Positions 1 to 8,660 of a DNA stretch of 64,000 nt are shown here, one piece after another. The DNA is from Wolbachia endosymbiont of Ctenocephalides felis wCfeT. Lineage in GTDB: Bacteria; Pseudomonadota; Alphaproteobacteria; Rickettsiales; Anaplasmataceae. The stretch lies in the NCBI RefSeq assembly GCF_012277295.1, contig NZ_CP051156.1:62001-126000 (forward strand), in the 5' to 3' direction. How positions within the stretch are numbered: the first letter of the stretch is position 1; each line of letters begins with the position of its first letter. Position numbers and translations under genes: made by a program. Under the pieces are notes generated by a model. The model saw nothing but the letters and a program-made list of their open reading frames with translations, was not told the origin of the DNA and did no database searches.

Positions 1-842
1 TATCTATCCAAGCTGACATAACCCTCAAGCACAATTTCTGCATGAGCTGGCACTTGAAGCGGTATAGTTTTGCAATTCACAAGTTCTAACGGCTTTTTGC
101 GCAGCAATCCGGCAAATTGATATTCCGAAAGTGTTTCTGGTACCGGAGTAACGGCAGCAATAATTGTTGCAGGATCAGCTCCAATTACAGCAGCGGCAGG
201 AAATTTCATATCCTGTCTTTTCTCCTTCCATCTTTTGTGATGGCTCGCACCTCCACGGTGTGCAAGCCAGCGCATTAGAGTCGTTTTTTTATCTATAACC
301 TGCATGCGATATATTCCCAGGTTAAAATTGTCCTGTTTATTATCTGTTGGGTCTCTTGTTACCACGATTGGCCAGGTAATCAGTGGTGCTGGTTCATTTG
401 GCCAGCATGTTTGAATTGGCAATAGACTAAGGTCCACTTCATCTCCTGTAAGCACTACTTCTTGACATGGAGCTTTACTCACAACCTTACTTCGCATGGA
501 TAATACTACCTTCAACAAAGGAAACATTTTTATGACATCTTTAAAGTTCTTTGGTGGCTCAGGAGATTGCAAAAACGCTAAAAGTTTACCAAGGTCTCTT
601 AATTCATGACTGAGCCCTAGGGTAATTCTTTCGATAGTGCCAAACAGGTTAACTAAGACTGGAATTGAATTTTTACCGTGTTCTGTGACAACATTTTCAA
701 AAATGATCGCAGGCCCTTTATTCGACAAAACCCGGCGATGAATTTCTGTAATCTCAAGAATTGTTGAAACTTCTTCCTTTATTCTGATGAGATCGTTTCT
801 TTCTTCTAGAACTTTGATGAAGTCACGTAAGTTATCATACAT
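1..842 (-). CDS. ubiD: UbiD-family decarboxylase, 3' end beyond the window
   Basis: The minus-strand frame opens with ATG at 842 (start MYDNLRDFIK) and stays open to the window edge, giving about 280 residues. It matches the N-terminal half of UbiD, the prenylated-FMN-dependent 3-polyprenyl-4-hydroxybenzoate decarboxylase of ubiquinone synthesis. Family-like stretches include GPAIIFENV near residue 43, a central block with NFNLGIYRMQ, and HRGGASHHKRW followed by FPAAAVIGADPA. The C-terminal part, which holds further catalytic residues, lies outside the window, so activity cannot be judged. The gene is transcribed away from the next gene, leaving a divergent intergenic region of about 220 bp. 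Confidence 0.9.
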   Translation of the reverse strand, partial: MYDNLRDFIKVLEERNDLIRIKEEVSTILEITEIHRRVLSNKGPAIIFENVVTEHGKNSIPVLVNLFGTIERITLGLSHELRDLGKLLAFLQSPEPPKNFKDVIKMFPLLKVVLSMRSKVVSKAPCQEVVLTGDEVDLSLLPIQTCWPNEPAPLITWPIVVTRDPTDNKQDNFNLGIYRMQVIDKKTTLMRWLAHRGGASHHKRWKEKRQDMKFPAAAVIGADPATIIAAVTPVPETLSEYQFAGLLRKKPLELVNCKTIPLQVPAHAEIVLEGYVSLDR

Positions 843-973
843 GTTCTTATTTTATGGATTTATTCAGTTTTTGCTATGAGAAATTCAACCAATATGGGTT
901 GAAATCCATAGGTTTTAAGTGCTGCCTAAAATGGTTATAGGATGCCAGAATTCTTGAGGTGTGTAAATAACAG

Positions 974-1002
974 TTGAAATATTTATAATTTCATCTTATA
1001 CT
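974..1002 (+). promoter_or_regulatory. Predicted sigma-70 promoter for the 1066 gene
   Basis: TTGAAA at 974-979 and TATACT at 997-1002 are separated by 17 bp in the ubiD/1066 intergenic region. Transcription would start near 1009, giving a leader of about 57 nt. A second -10-like TATAAT at 1030-1035 lacks a convincing -35. Confidence 0.5.
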
Positions 1003-1065
1003 AGATATAAAAGTTTAAATGTTTTCATATATAATTTGAAAAGCGTTTAATTGTGGGAGACATAT

Positions 1066-2139
1066 ATGGCTGGCAAAGGAAATAAAGGGCAAAATCAAAA
1101 TAAAGAGTCTATTTGGGCTAGAATATGTGGTGTCATAAAGAGCGGTGCCACCACTGTAGCTAAAGTTGGATGGAGAGTTGTTGTAGTTACAGGCAAAGGT
1201 TTAATATATCCTGCAAAGAAGGGGAACTGGTTTAAATCCTGGGATAGAGTAAAGCACGATATAAAAAATGGTTTCCGCCGCATTATTGGGAAGGAAGAGC
1301 TACCTTATCGTCCTCCTATAAAAAATACAGGTTCTAGTAAAAAACATAGTTTTTGTGTAGTAGATCAGGCGAAAGATGGAAGGGTTGTATCTATGGCATC
1401 AAGGACTCTTACAGGGGACATACCTTATTTGAGTAATGAGAAGTTAGGACAAATAGAAAAAGAATTTCCAGATATAACTATAGATAGGGCAGGTAATAAA
1501 ATCTTAATTAAATTTGATGTTGAAGAAATAGTTAAGAGTGTTGAAGATGATCCTAATAACAAAGGAAAGAGTAAGAAAGAAATTAGAGAGCTTACTCTTA
1601 AAAAAATTGAAGAAAGAATTGGTGGTAATTTGAAAGGCCTTGCAAGAATTGCTGGTGGGGAGTTTAAAAAGTATGAAGATAGAGAGTGGCTGCGTGGCAA
1701 TGCAATAAATTTATTGCGAGGCTATGAGAATAGGAAACAGCAGGAGGCATCAGAAGCTTTAACGCCAAATCAAGGTGTACAGCCTGCACAAGGTGGACCA
1801 TCAGAAGCTATAAGGCAAAATCCTGTAGGCGTACAGCCTGCACAAGGTGGACTATCAGAAGCTATAAGGTCAAATCCTACACTAGGCGTACAGCCAGCAC
1901 AAGGCAAACCACCTGTGCAAAATGTGTCATTAGAAGAGGATGATAAAAGAAAGAGTGACATGGTAAGTGAAGGAGGTCCATTATTTGATGATAAAATTGT
2001 TGACAAGCAATCTTTAAAGGATATTAAAGAAGCGGGTGACATACTAAATAAAGGAGGTAAGACAGCAGGATCATTTGAGGAAACGATAAGGTCACGGAAT
2101 ATACGGAGTGAGTCAAAGGATTCTGTAAGAGGGAAGTAA
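1066..2139 (+). CDS. Hypothetical protein with Q/P-rich C-terminal repeats
   Basis: The protein has 357 residues from ATG 1066. A TTG-initiated frame starts at 1051, but a GGGAGA ribosome-binding site at 1055-1060 sits 5 nt before the ATG and favours the shorter form. The first 65 residues are basic with short hydrophobic patches (VVVVTGKGLIYP). The middle is charged and mostly helical-looking. From about residue 228 there are three copies of an 18-19-residue unit with the core GVQPAQGG and SEAI. No known domain was recognised. The charged, repetitive make-up without membrane segments would fit a secreted or host-facing Wolbachia protein, but that is inference only. A small gene and the HIT-nuo run follow on the same strand. 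Confidence 0.7.
   Translation: MAGKGNKGQNQNKESIWARICGVIKSGATTVAKVGWRVVVVTGKGLIYPAKKGNWFKSWDRVKHDIKNGFRRIIGKEELPYRPPIKNTGSSKKHSFCVVDQAKDGRVVSMASRTLTGDIPYLSNEKLGQIEKEFPDITIDRAGNKILIKFDVEEIVKSVEDDPNNKGKSKKEIRELTLKKIEERIGGNLKGLARIAGGEFKKYEDREWLRGNAINLLRGYENRKQQEASEALTPNQGVQPAQGGPSEAIRQNPVGVQPAQGGLSEAIRSNPTLGVQPAQGKPPVQNVSLEEDDKRKSDMVSEGGPLFDDKIVDKQSLKDIKEAGDILNKGGKTAGSFEETIRSRNIRSESKDSVRGK
1774..1910 (+). repeat. In-gene tandem repeat (54-57 nt unit)
   Basis: Three units begin at 1774, 1828 and 1885, each encoding GVQPAQG. The first two continue with SEAIR and NP. The units differ slightly in length (54 and 57 nt, always multiples of 3), so copy number could change without a frameshift. Confidence 0.8.
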
Positions 2140-2167
2140 AAGTAGTAATTTTTTATAGGTAAATGTT

Positions 2168-2416
2168 ATGACAACTATAATAACAGATGAGGAACAAAAT
2201 ATGACTAAACCGGATAAGTTCTACTGTAGTGGAGAGAACTTGCGGTCTGCTCAGGTAAGTGAGGCAAAAGATCACTTAAGAGGAAAGTCAGAGATAGTAG
2301 AATGTGCACGTGAATTGTTTGGTGATGGAAAGGTTCAAGATGTTCCTGGAGCTGTAGAAGGACCATCAGCGACTCCTAACACCAAAGGAAATGGGAGTGG
2401 TCGCTCTCAAGCATGA
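2168..2416 (+). CDS. Small hypothetical protein
   Basis: An 82-residue acidic, hydrophilic protein (start MTTIITDEEQN) with no recognised domain, signal peptide or membrane segment. It lies 28 nt after the 1066 gene. Its TGA overlaps the ATG of the HIT gene (ATGA at 2413-2416), an arrangement typical of translational coupling, which supports it as a real gene. A later ATG at 2201 is an alternative start. Function unknown. Confidence 0.55.
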   Translation: MTTIITDEEQNMTKPDKFYCSGENLRSAQVSEAKDHLRGKSEIVECARELFGDGKVQDVPGAVEGPSATPNTKGNGSGRSQA

Positions 2417-2781
2417 GCAGTATAAGTTATGATAATGACAATATCTTTGCTCAAATACTAAGGGGTGTATCACCTTGTGAAAAAGTGCATGAAAATGAGA
2501 ATGTGCTAGCTTTTCATGACAAATATCCAGATGCCCCAGTGCACATTTTAGTTGTACCAAAAAATCAATATATTTCATACGACGATTTTATTCTAAATGC
2601 CTCTGAGGAAGAGGTAATCAATTTTTTCAAAACTGTAAGAGAAATAGCACATCAATATGATTTAGAAAAAACAGGGTACAGATTAGTTACTAATCACGGT
2701 AAAAATGGGGAGCAAGTTGTACCGCATTTTCATGTACATATTTTAGGTGGTAAAAGACTAGGAAAGCATGTAAACTCATGA
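2413..2781 (+). CDS. HIT-family nucleotide hydrolase (HinT-like)
   Basis: This 122-residue protein is the size of a histidine-triad hydrolase. The diagnostic motif HFHVHIL (HxHxH) lies near residues 106-112, preceded by NHGKNGEQVVPHF. The N-terminal part has the usual FxDKYPDAPVHILVVPK stretch. HinT-like enzymes hydrolyse purine nucleoside phosphoramidates such as aminoacyl-AMP adducts. It is cytosolic, coupled to the preceding small gene by ATGA and followed 18 nt later by nuoA, so it is probably co-transcribed with the complex I genes. Confidence 0.93.
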   Translation: MSSISYDNDNIFAQILRGVSPCEKVHENENVLAFHDKYPDAPVHILVVPKNQYISYDDFILNASEEEVINFFKTVREIAHQYDLEKTGYRLVTNHGKNGEQVVPHFHVHILGGKRLGKHVNS

Positions 2782-2799
2782 CGATGTAAATTTATCACA

Positions 2800-3153
2800 A
2801 TGAGTGAGTATTTAACTATAGTAGTTTTTATCTGCGTATCAGTTGTAGTATCGCTTGCTTTAGGTGTGCTGCCCATGTTTCTTGCAGTGAATAAACCTGA
2901 CAGTGAAAAACTTTCTGCATATGAATGTGGTTTTAATCCTCTATCTAGTGCAAGAAAAAGCTTTGATATTAAATTTTACTTAGTTTCAATATTGTTTATC
3001 ATATTTGATTTGGAAATTGCGTTTCTTTTTCCTTGGGCTGTTTCTTTGTCTAAAATAAGTTATACTGGGTTTTGGTCTATGATGGTGTTTCTTGCAATAC
3101 TCACTATAGGTTTTATCTATGAGTGGTGCAAAGGTGCATTAGAATGGGAGTGA
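2800..3153 (+). CDS. nuoA: NADH-quinone oxidoreductase subunit A
   Basis: A 117-residue membrane subunit of respiratory complex I. Three hydrophobic segments are visible: residues about 4-28, 58-80 and 87-110. The family motif YECGFNP lies near residue 41, and [12 protein letters not shown] in the second helix is typical. The protein forms part of the quinone-site/membrane-arm junction. The nuoA-nuoB-nuoC order is standard. nuoB starts 4 nt after the stop, so the genes are clearly one operon. Confidence 0.96.
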   Translation: MSEYLTIVVFICVSVVVSLALGVLPMFLAVNKPDSEKLSAYECGFNPLSSARKSFDIKFYLVSILFIIFDLEIAFLFPWAVSLSKISYTGFWSMMVFLAILTIGFIYEWCKGALEWE

Positions 3154-3157
3154 ATTT

Positions 3158-3673
3158 ATGACAAGTCAAATTTTATCTAATGACGATTGGAGTCGGTATA
3201 AAAAAGAAGGATTTCTCGTCACAAAATTTGGTGATTTAGTAGATTACGTAATGAATTGGGCGAGATCTGGTTCATTATGGCCAATGACGTTTGGTCTTGC
3301 ATGTTGTGCAGTTGAGATGATGCACACCGCATCCAGTCGCTATGATCTTGATAGATATGGAATAATGTTTCGTGCAAGTCCGCGGCAGTCAGATGTGATG
3401 ATTGTTGCTGGTACATTAACTAATAAAATGGCAGCAGCATTGCGTAAAGTTTATGATCAAATGGCAGATCCAAAATATGTTATCTCCATGGGAAGTTGTG
3501 CAAATGGCGGTGGTTATTATCATTACTCTTACTCAGTGGTGCGAGGTTGCGATCGGATTGTACCAGTTGATGTATACGTTCCTGGATGTCCGCCCACTGC
3601 TGAAGCATTGTTATATGGGCTGTTGTGTTTACAAAATAAAATAAAAAGAACCAAAAATATCAAGCATGGATAA
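3158..3673 (+). CDS. nuoB: NADH-quinone oxidoreductase subunit B
   Basis: This 171-residue subunit carries the N2 [4Fe-4S] cluster of complex I. Visible ligands are the paired cysteines in ACCAVEMMH (about residue 48), the cysteine in [10 protein letters not shown] (about 112) and the cysteine in [10 protein letters not shown] (about 142). It is a peripheral subunit next to the quinone site. The 3' end overlaps nuoC by 8 nt, consistent with coupled translation. Length and motifs are normal, with no sign of decay. Confidence 0.97.
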   Translation: MTSQILSNDDWSRYKKEGFLVTKFGDLVDYVMNWARSGSLWPMTFGLACCAVEMMHTASSRYDLDRYGIMFRASPRQSDVMIVAGTLTNKMAAALRKVYDQMADPKYVISMGSCANGGGYYHYSYSVVRGCDRIVPVDVYVPGCPPTAEALLYGLLCLQNKIKRTKNIKHG

Positions 3674-4250
3674 ACTCGCAAATTATATACAAAAAAAGCT
3701 TAAGTGTGATTGTATTCAAAGTGATGATGGCACTATTGTAATACATTCAACCCTAGATAATATTGAAAAGCACTTACTTTTCTTACGTGATGATGAAAAG
3801 TGCAGATTTGAGTTACTAATTGATGTCTTTGGAGTAGATTATCCAGATAGAGAGAAGCGTTTTGAGCTGATATACAATCTGCTTAGCGTTGTACATAATG
3901 CTAGGGTACACGTAAAGCTTCAGTTATATGAAAGCGATACTCCCACAAGTGTAGAGAAAATATTTAGCACAGCTTCATGGTTTGAGCGTGAAGTGTTTGA
4001 TATGTATGGGATAGAGTTTTCTAATCATTCAGATTTGCGGAGAATTCTTACAGATTATGGATTCAAGGGCTACCCAATGCTAAAAGACTTTCCTCTGACT
4101 GGTTATGAAGAGGTAAGATACAATGTGGAGACAAAAAAGGTTGTGTATAACCCTATAGATTTACCGCAGGATTTTCGTATGTTTGATAGTTTGTCACCTT
4201 GGAAATCACATTCTGTGTTGGAAAAAGTAGAAAAAGCTGACGAATCTTGA
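3666..4250 (+). CDS. nuoC: NADH-quinone oxidoreductase subunit C
   Basis: This 194-residue protein is the 30-kDa subunit of the peripheral arm of complex I. The signature [12 protein letters not shown] is present near residue 105, followed by [20 protein letters not shown], as in all NuoC proteins. It is separate from NuoD, as expected in alphaproteobacteria; nuoD is not adjacent here. The stop codon overlaps the -35 box of the promoter for the next gene, so the nuo run appears to end here. Confidence 0.96.
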   Translation: MDKLANYIQKKLKCDCIQSDDGTIVIHSTLDNIEKHLLFLRDDEKCRFELLIDVFGVDYPDREKRFELIYNLLSVVHNARVHVKLQLYESDTPTSVEKIFSTASWFEREVFDMYGIEFSNHSDLRRILTDYGFKGYPMLKDFPLTGYEEVRYNVETKKVVYNPIDLPQDFRMFDSLSPWKSHSVLEKVEKADES

Positions 4251-4275
4251 CTTAAAGTACATAAAAGTGTATAAT
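4247..4275 (+). promoter_or_regulatory. Strong predicted sigma-70 promoter
   Basis: TTGACT at 4247-4252 and a perfect TATAAT at 4270-4275 are separated by exactly 17 bp. The -35 lies on the nuoC stop codon. It would drive the two membrane-protein genes at 4308 and 4772, with a short leader of about 26 nt. Confidence 0.75.
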
Positions 4276-4307
4276 ATATTAATTGATGTTATGGTTAGGT
4301 TAACGTT

Positions 4308-4745
4308 ATGAATGTACCTAAAGATACTGATAAACTGAAATTTTTTTTTAAGAAGCTTCAAGCGCGTGTAAAAAAACGCCTAAGAAAAGATCCCAAGCCA
4401 CCAGAAGATTTTTTTTGGGATTTTTTATCAATACTTAATCCAGAAATTAAGAAAGAAAAACTAGAACAAGAACTACTTGGGCTGAAAAAAAAATTACTGA
4501 AGCTAGAAAAAAGAGAGCAAAAGAGGCAATGTATTTCATTGATTGCTGTGATTCCATTTGCGTTGCTAATGGTTATTCAGCTAGAAACAATATATGGTGG
4601 TTACATATTACAAAGTACTATAGGCATTGTACTAGGCCACGCTTTACTTCCTTCTACAGCTTTATCGCTTGCTTGTGCGATATATCTAATCTATAATAAC
4701 ATAAAAATAGCACAAAAAGAGCGAGAAATAAAGGATAAAGGATAA
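4308..4745 (+). CDS. Small coiled-coil membrane protein, hypothetical
   Basis: This 145-residue protein has three visible parts. There is a very basic N-terminus (residues 1-30), a Lys/Glu/Leu-rich coiled coil (about 43-75, EKLEQELLGLKKKLLKLEKR), and two hydrophobic segments (about 78-98 and 107-127) followed by a charged tail. No known family was recognised. The layout (coiled coil followed by paired membrane helices) resembles the truncated gene at 61000-61400. It lies downstream of a strong promoter and 26 nt before another membrane protein. Its last codons and stop lie inside a 7-bp tandem repeat. Confidence 0.65.
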   Translation: MNVPKDTDKLKFFFKKLQARVKKRLRKDPKPPEDFFWDFLSILNPEIKKEKLEQELLGLKKKLLKLEKREQKRQCISLIAVIPFALLMVIQLETIYGGYILQSTIGIVLGHALLPSTALSLACAIYLIYNNIKIAQKEREIKDKG

Positions 4746-4753
4746 AGGATAAA
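4733..4753 (+). repeat. 7-bp tandem repeat at the 3' end of the 4308 gene
   Basis: Three perfect copies of GGATAAA lie at 4733, 4740 and 4747. The unit is not a multiple of 3 and contains the stop codon of the 4308 gene, so slippage would shift where that protein ends by a few residues. Confidence 0.85.
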
Positions 4754-4771
4754 GAAGAAGAATTAAAAGAT

Positions 4772-5278
4772 ATGAAAAGTGAAGGAGGAGTGAAAAAGGA
4801 TAAGCACAGTAATTTTGATTTAGGTTTTTGTTTAGCCTGTGTTAAAGCTATAGCACCTTTATTAATTATTTCGAGTGAGTTAATAGGTGAAATATCACCA
4901 TTTGGAATAGTAGAAGACACGCTTTTTTTAATTGCTAACTTCATTTCCTGTGCTGTAGCTATCCATGATTGTGTAAAAGAAGGTAAAGGTGAGAAAAATG
5001 ACATCTATCTACTTGCAACTGGATTAACGCTTGTTGGTTCTTCTGTACTCTTAACAAGAAAAGTATTGACGATGCTTGAAGTAACTGAATTAGCGTCTCT
5101 GAATCCTGTTGTTTTTCCTGCTTTGGGCTTACTGGGTGTTGCTTTATTGATTTCTGGCTGTGCATTAATTGTGTATTCTCGCAGTAAAGAGCTTAAAAAG
5201 CAGTCGTGTAGATTAACAGATTTAGAAACTAGTCAGGCTAATGGACATACACACACTGAGGTAGAACCAATTTGTTAA
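4772..5278 (+). CDS. Multi-spanning membrane protein, hypothetical
   Basis: A 168-residue protein with about four hydrophobic segments: residues 17-36, 44-66, 77-96 and 108-133. The tail is hydrophilic and includes the His-rich stretch GHTHTEV. No family was recognised. It starts with ATG at 4772, and the GGAGGAG at 4783 lies inside the gene, so it cannot be its ribosome-binding site. It probably shares the promoter at 4247-4275 with the preceding gene. recF follows 21 nt later. Confidence 0.6.
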   Translation: MKSEGGVKKDKHSNFDLGFCLACVKAIAPLLIISSELIGEISPFGIVEDTLFLIANFISCAVAIHDCVKEGKGEKNDIYLLATGLTLVGSSVLLTRKVLTMLEVTELASLNPVVFPALGLLGVALLISGCALIVYSRSKELKKQSCRLTDLETSQANGHTHTEVEPIC

Positions 5279-5299
5279 AACAAACTTGCTGTAGGCTTA

Positions 5300-6370
5300 A
5301 TGGCTACTCACTGTTACATAAAAAATATAAAGTTATATAATTTTCGCAATCATGCAAATTTTGAGCTGAATGCGGAAAATAACTCAGTCATAGTAACTGG
5401 TAAGAATGGCATTGGTAAAACTAATATACTGGAAGCAATATCGTTACTTGCCAAAAGCAATGGCATGAAGAAGGCAAAAATCAGTGAAATGCAGAACAGA
5501 TTCTATAGTCAAGATTGGGCAGTGCATTACAACTTTTTCAATGGAACTGAATTTAATTCAATTGGCATTGCAAAAAGTATGAGTAAGAAATCAGTTCAGA
5601 TAGATGGGAAAGTGCAATCAACCCATTCGTCTTTGTATAAGCTATCAAATGTAATTTGGCTGATCCCACAAATGGATCAAATACTCATCAATTCTCCAAG
5701 CGATAGATTAAAATTTTTAGATCGTATAGTTTCGCTGTTTGAAGAGAATTACACTTGCTGTTATATGAAATACAGAAAAGCTAAACATGAACGGAGCAAA
5801 CTATTAAGAAAAAATATTTTAGATGATCATTGGCTTTCCAGTCTTGAAAAGATTATGGCTATTAATGCAGTTGAAATTTTGCGTATGCGATTATCTGTCC
5901 TGAAAATGTTGCAAGATACAATTGACAACCATTCTTCTAAAGCTTTTCCAAAAGCGAGCTTGAGGTTTAGCAGTCAACTTGCTTCAAATGAGACTGTAGA
6001 ATATTGCCAAAGCCGTTTAAAAGAAAGCAGAGCAAAAGATGCACTAATAGGCAGAGTAACCTTTGGTATACATAACGACAATTTTCAGGTTTTTTATCAA
6101 GATATACCAATAACTCTGTGCTCTACTGGTGAGCAAAAATTGCTATTACTTTCTATTATTTTATCAAGTGTAAAAGCAAGGAGTGCTAAAGCACCAATTC
6201 TTTTACTTGATGACATAATGTCTCATTTGGATCAACATTACAGGAAAGCATTGATAGAGGAAGTATTAGACATTCGATGTCAGACTTGGATTACTGATGT
6301 AAACCAGGAAAATTTTAATGATTATTGTAAAGCTTTCAAATTCTTTACATTAGCAAGTAATCATTACTAA
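5300..6370 (+). CDS. recF: DNA replication and repair protein RecF
   Basis: This 356-residue SMC-like ATPase loads RecA at gapped DNA together with RecO and RecR. Walker A is GKNGIGKT at residues 34-41, preceded by the family-typical LYNFRNH. The ABC-type signature STGEQKLLLLS lies near residue 275, and Walker B with LLLDDIMSHLD near 300. The length is normal for RecF and all nucleotide-binding motifs are intact, so it should be functional. It is not next to dnaN or gyrB, as is common in Rickettsiales. Confidence 0.95.
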   Translation: MATHCYIKNIKLYNFRNHANFELNAENNSVIVTGKNGIGKTNILEAISLLAKSNGMKKAKISEMQNRFYSQDWAVHYNFFNGTEFNSIGIAKSMSKKSVQIDGKVQSTHSSLYKLSNVIWLIPQMDQILINSPSDRLKFLDRIVSLFEENYTCCYMKYRKAKHERSKLLRKNILDDHWLSSLEKIMAINAVEILRMRLSVLKMLQDTIDNHSSKAFPKASLRFSSQLASNETVEYCQSRLKESRAKDALIGRVTFGIHNDNFQVFYQDIPITLCSTGEQKLLLLSIILSSVKARSAKAPILLLDDIMSHLDQHYRKALIEEVLDIRCQTWITDVNQENFNDYCKAFKFFTLASNHY

Positions 6371-6467
6371 ATAGTTTACTTTAGAGCTCTAAAACTGAAA
6401 TAGAATGATTAAATAATAGATTATTTGTCTTTATGTGCTATGCTTAAAATTAACTTAAGTTCTCAAC

Positions 6468-7991
6468 ATGACAAGTAAGATAAAAAAGCTTGGTGGTAAC
6501 AAATTTTCTTTGACAGGTCTACTTGATAATAGCAATAATTCTGGCATGCAAGGGGAATATAAAAAAAAGAAGAAAAATTCAAAATTTTTGGACAGAACAT
6601 TAGCGTGGATTGATGCAATTATCAGCTTTATTTTGAAGCGTGAAAGCAATAATGTAAATGAAGTTCTTAGAGTAACATGGGGGCCATTATTTTTTGGCCT
6701 GATAGTAATTCTTATTTTCTTTGGAATAGGTGGCATTTGGTCTGCAGTTGCTCCAATTGATGGGGCGGTGCATGCAAGTGGGGAGGTTATTGTATCTTCG
6801 AACAGAAAAATTGTTCAACATTTGGGTGGAGGCATAATAAGCAAAATTTTAGTAAAAGATGGTCAAGCGGTTAAGAAAGATGAGCCCTTGGTGTTACTAA
6901 GCGATGTTAGTGAGAAAGCAAACCTAAGTATCATAAAAGAAAAGCTTTTATCATACTTAGCAACTGAAGCAAGGCTTCTTGCAATTAGGGGAGGTCTTGA
7001 TACACTAGAATTTTCTGATGAAATTAAAACCCTATCCAGCGAAGAGCTTGTTAATAAAGTTATAAAGAATCAAGTAAAGTTATTTAGCTCTCAGCGCAAA
7101 AGTATATTAGGGAAAACTGATATATTACAACAACGTATAAAACAGTTAAATGATGAGTTAGTAGGATTAAATTCTCAACTAGATGCAGCTCACAAGCAAT
7201 ATGACTTAGTAACCGAAGAATTAGAAAGTAAAAGGCAACTGCTTGTTAGTGGTCACATAGGCAAGCCGCATATTTTAGCTTTAGAGAAGCAATTTGCAGA
7301 AATTGAGGGTAGGGTAGGGCATTATCGCGCTGCAATCTCTCAAGTGCAGCAAAGAGTTGGTGAAAACGAATTGGAAATTATAAATGTTAGAAATGATTCA
7401 CAAGAAAGAGCAAATGCTGAACTGAAAGAAGTGAGTACATCAATTGCTGATTTAAGAGAAAGATTTATGGTTGCTGAGGATTCACTAGCACGCACAGTAA
7501 TTAAATCTCCTCAAGATGGAATAGTTACAGATATAAGATATCATACTGAAGGTGGTGTTATACAATCTGGCGTTCCGATTATGAGCGTAGTTCCATCAGA
7601 CGATGATCTGATAATAGATGCTAAGATTCACACCAGAAATATAGAAGAAATTATAACGGCACAAAAAAAAGATAGTAATATAGTCTCTGTTGATGGATTG
7701 GAAGGATTAAAGGTCAAAGTTCGTTTAAGCGCTTATAGCGCACGTCGTTTGAGCTTAATTAATGGTATAGTTAGCCACATTTCACCTGATGCTCTTGATG
7801 ATCAAAGGCTAGGGCGTTATTATTCAGTGCGTGTGGTAATACCACAATCAGAGCTTGCTCAGTTCAAAAATGTATACTTATATCCTGGTATGCCGGCGGA
7901 AGTATACATAGTAACTCAATCTCGTACTCTTCTGTCATTTTTATTTACACCTATAATTGCAATAGTTGATAGATCATTTATAGAAAGATAA
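6468..7991 (+). CDS. HlyD-family membrane fusion protein of a type I secretion system
   Basis: This 507-residue periplasmic adaptor has a basic cytoplasmic N-terminus, one transmembrane helix at about residues 72-95, and a beta-barrel/lipoyl part starting at APIDGAVHASGEV. A long coiled-coil hairpin (about 200-335) follows. The second lipoyl half contains ARTVIKSPQDGIVTDIRYHTEGGV, typical of HlyD/PrtE/LapC adaptors. The conserved C-terminus has YYSVRV and YPGMPAEVYI. Such proteins bridge an inner-membrane ABC exporter and a TolC-like channel. No ABC exporter gene is adjacent, so the partner must be elsewhere. An A-rich tract at about 6559-6576 encodes the Lys run. Confidence 0.93.
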   Translation: MTSKIKKLGGNKFSLTGLLDNSNNSGMQGEYKKKKKNSKFLDRTLAWIDAIISFILKRESNNVNEVLRVTWGPLFFGLIVILIFFGIGGIWSAVAPIDGAVHASGEVIVSSNRKIVQHLGGGIISKILVKDGQAVKKDEPLVLLSDVSEKANLSIIKEKLLSYLATEARLLAIRGGLDTLEFSDEIKTLSSEELVNKVIKNQVKLFSSQRKSILGKTDILQQRIKQLNDELVGLNSQLDAAHKQYDLVTEELESKRQLLVSGHIGKPHILALEKQFAEIEGRVGHYRAAISQVQQRVGENELEIINVRNDSQERANAELKEVSTSIADLRERFMVAEDSLARTVIKSPQDGIVTDIRYHTEGGVIQSGVPIMSVVPSDDDLIIDAKIHTRNIEEIITAQKKDSNIVSVDGLEGLKVKVRLSAYSARRLSLINGIVSHISPDALDDQRLGRYYSVRVVIPQSELAQFKNVYLYPGMPAEVYIVTQSRTLLSFLFTPIIAIVDRSFIER

Positions 7992-8005
7992 AAGTCTGGT
8001 ATAAT
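7977..8005 (+). promoter_or_regulatory. Predicted extended -10 promoter for ribE
   Basis: TATAAT at 8000-8005 is preceded by TGG, forming an extended -10 (TGn). A weak -35 TTTATA at 7977-7982 gives 17-bp spacing. The start of transcription would be near 8012, leaving about 16 nt before ATG 8028. No FMN riboswitch fits in that space. Confidence 0.55.
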
Positions 8006-8027
8006 ACTTTCTTAAAGGGTCTTTATT

Positions 8028-8615
8028 ATGTTTAAAGGAATTGTTGTAGATATTGGAACTATAGTTGACATTACTAATAGCCCCAATTCTGATCAAATAT
8101 TTTGCATTAAGGCATCAAACTTATCACCTGTAAATGAAGGCGATTCAGTGGCCTGCTCTGGCGTGTGTTTGACCGCTATTGATGATATATTTACAGTGCA
8201 AGTTTCTCAAGAAACTATGAAAGTTACTAACCTCAACAAATGGAAAATAGGTGAAAAAATAAATCTAGAACAGGCGATGAGGTTAAGTGATAGGATTGAT
8301 GGCCACTTAGTTCAGGGTCATGTGGACTCAACAGTGGAAATTTTAGAAATTAATCAAAATTTAGGTTCTCACGAGATCAAGCTGTTATGCCCGCAGGAGT
8401 TAATTAAATTTATAGCAAAGAAGGGCTCTATTGCATTGGATGGAGTTTCTCTGACAGTGAATTCAGTAAGTAATGGAGAATTCACTGTAAATATAATTCC
8501 TTATACATGGGAGAATACTACTTTTCAGTACAATAAAGTAGGTGATCATCTTAACTTAGAAGTTGATATAGTTGCTAGATATTTAAACCAATTAATAAAA
8601 AATAAAGATGCTTAA
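8028..8615 (+). CDS. ribE: Riboflavin synthase alpha chain
   Basis: A 195-residue protein that dismutates two 6,7-dimethyl-8-ribityllumazine molecules into riboflavin. Two lumazine-binding repeats are visible. The first opens with MFKGIV and carries SGVCLTAID and DGHLVQGHVD. The second (from about residue 97) carries GSIALDGVSLTVNSV and ends with NLEVDIVARYL. The length is normal. Together with ribF at 26.7 kb it shows that riboflavin and FAD can be made, a pathway often kept in Wolbachia. Confidence 0.95.
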   Translation: MFKGIVVDIGTIVDITNSPNSDQIFCIKASNLSPVNEGDSVACSGVCLTAIDDIFTVQVSQETMKVTNLNKWKIGEKINLEQAMRLSDRIDGHLVQGHVDSTVEILEINQNLGSHEIKLLCPQELIKFIAKKGSIALDGVSLTVNSVSNGEFTVNIIPYTWENTTFQYNKVGDHLNLEVDIVARYLNQLIKNKDA

Positions 8616-8660
8616 ATTTTATAATTTTGTTATTTATAATTGTTATATCTTAAAAACCAT

